NCBI GenBank assembly: GCA_009773755.1
Contig: WSZJ01000069.1
Coordinates: forward strand, 1-34,830
Reading direction: 5' to 3'
DNA length: 34,830 nucleotides
Source of the DNA: Planctomycetota bacterium
GTDB lineage: Bacteria > Planctomycetota > MHYJ01 > WSZJ01
Below the pieces are notes generated by a model. The model was not told the DNA's origin. It did no database searches and was given only the letters and a program-made list of their open reading frames with translations. The position numbers and the translations under genes are program-made. Shown one piece after another: positions 34,781 through 34,830 of the stretch (positions are counted from its first letter, which is position 1; each line of letters begins with the position of its first letter).

Positions 34781-34830
34781 GAGGCTGGCGAAGGCTGCGG
34801 AGGCTGGCGAAGGCTGCGGAGGCTGCGGAG
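34781..34830. repeat. GGAGGCTG-type tandem repeat, cut by the window end
   Basis: Two copies of a 19-nt unit (GAGGCTGGCGAAGGCTGCG) and part of a third directly follow the stop of the GT-C-like gene. The array probably continues past 34830. Confidence 0.75.

Overview
The window is GC-rich (about two-thirds G+C by eye), densely coded and Gram-negative in character: many signal peptides, an ArnT-type glycosyltransferase, and an OmpR-type two-component system. Two different membrane pyrophosphatases, several secreted HEAT/TPR/coiled-coil proteins of unknown function, and a cytoplasmic Ser/Thr kinase with N-terminal MshEN-like repeats suggest Planctomycetota or a neighbouring PVC-type lineage. That placement is inference; there is no rRNA or other phylogenetic marker beyond trmD, ribE and rsmB. 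Positions 1-103 show nothing recognisable.

Layout. 104-1483 (-): NtrC-type sigma-54 activator, divergent from a TVP38/TMEM64-family membrane protein (1620-2708). 2826-5031: three overlapping genes for related exported coiled-coil proteins with LTxxQ-like motifs. 5421-7694: exported HEAT-repeat protein with an embedded CheY-like receiver domain. 8013-8873: exported TPR protein. 9042-10412: Ser/Thr kinase. 10476-11144: SAM methyltransferase. 11287-19738: a tightly packed operon of OmpR-type regulator, histidine kinase, ArnT-like lipid-linked-sugar transferase, Gfo/Idh/MocA dehydrogenase (frameshifted), polyprenyl-phosphate-type GT2, NodB-type deacetylase, hexapeptide acyltransferase and DegT aminotransferase, followed by a second GT2 (19844-20632). 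20797-26274 (-): two membrane pyrophosphatases. 26506-27177 (-): trmD, divergent from ribE-rsmB (27338-29427). 29523-34780: a two-TM protein, an exported hydrolase-HEAT protein, an exported protein of unknown function and a polytopic GT-C-like protein.

The most interesting system is the 11287-19738 operon. It has the logic of the PmrAB/Arn lipid A modification pathway: make an amino sugar, N-acylate it, load it on a lipid carrier, deacylate it, and transfer it outside. It is built with a 3-keto/3-amino sugar module (Gfo/Idh/MocA + DegT + hexapeptide acyltransferase) instead of ArnA/ArnB chemistry. Its regulator promoter carries an 11-bp-spaced TTAAT/GTAAT direct repeat placed as expected for an OmpR-family activator.

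A second theme is non-coding. Nearly every larger gap holds a degenerate heptanucleotide array, often as two inverted arms making a long hairpin. The 7-mer differs from locus to locus (GAAAAAC, GAGTTCC, GTAGTGA, GGGTTGC, TTGAGAG, ATAAATT), but most fit GRGTNNN. Paired arms differ by whole 7-nt units. Several of these arrays had been swept into over-long N-terminal reading frames, so starts here were reset downstream of them.
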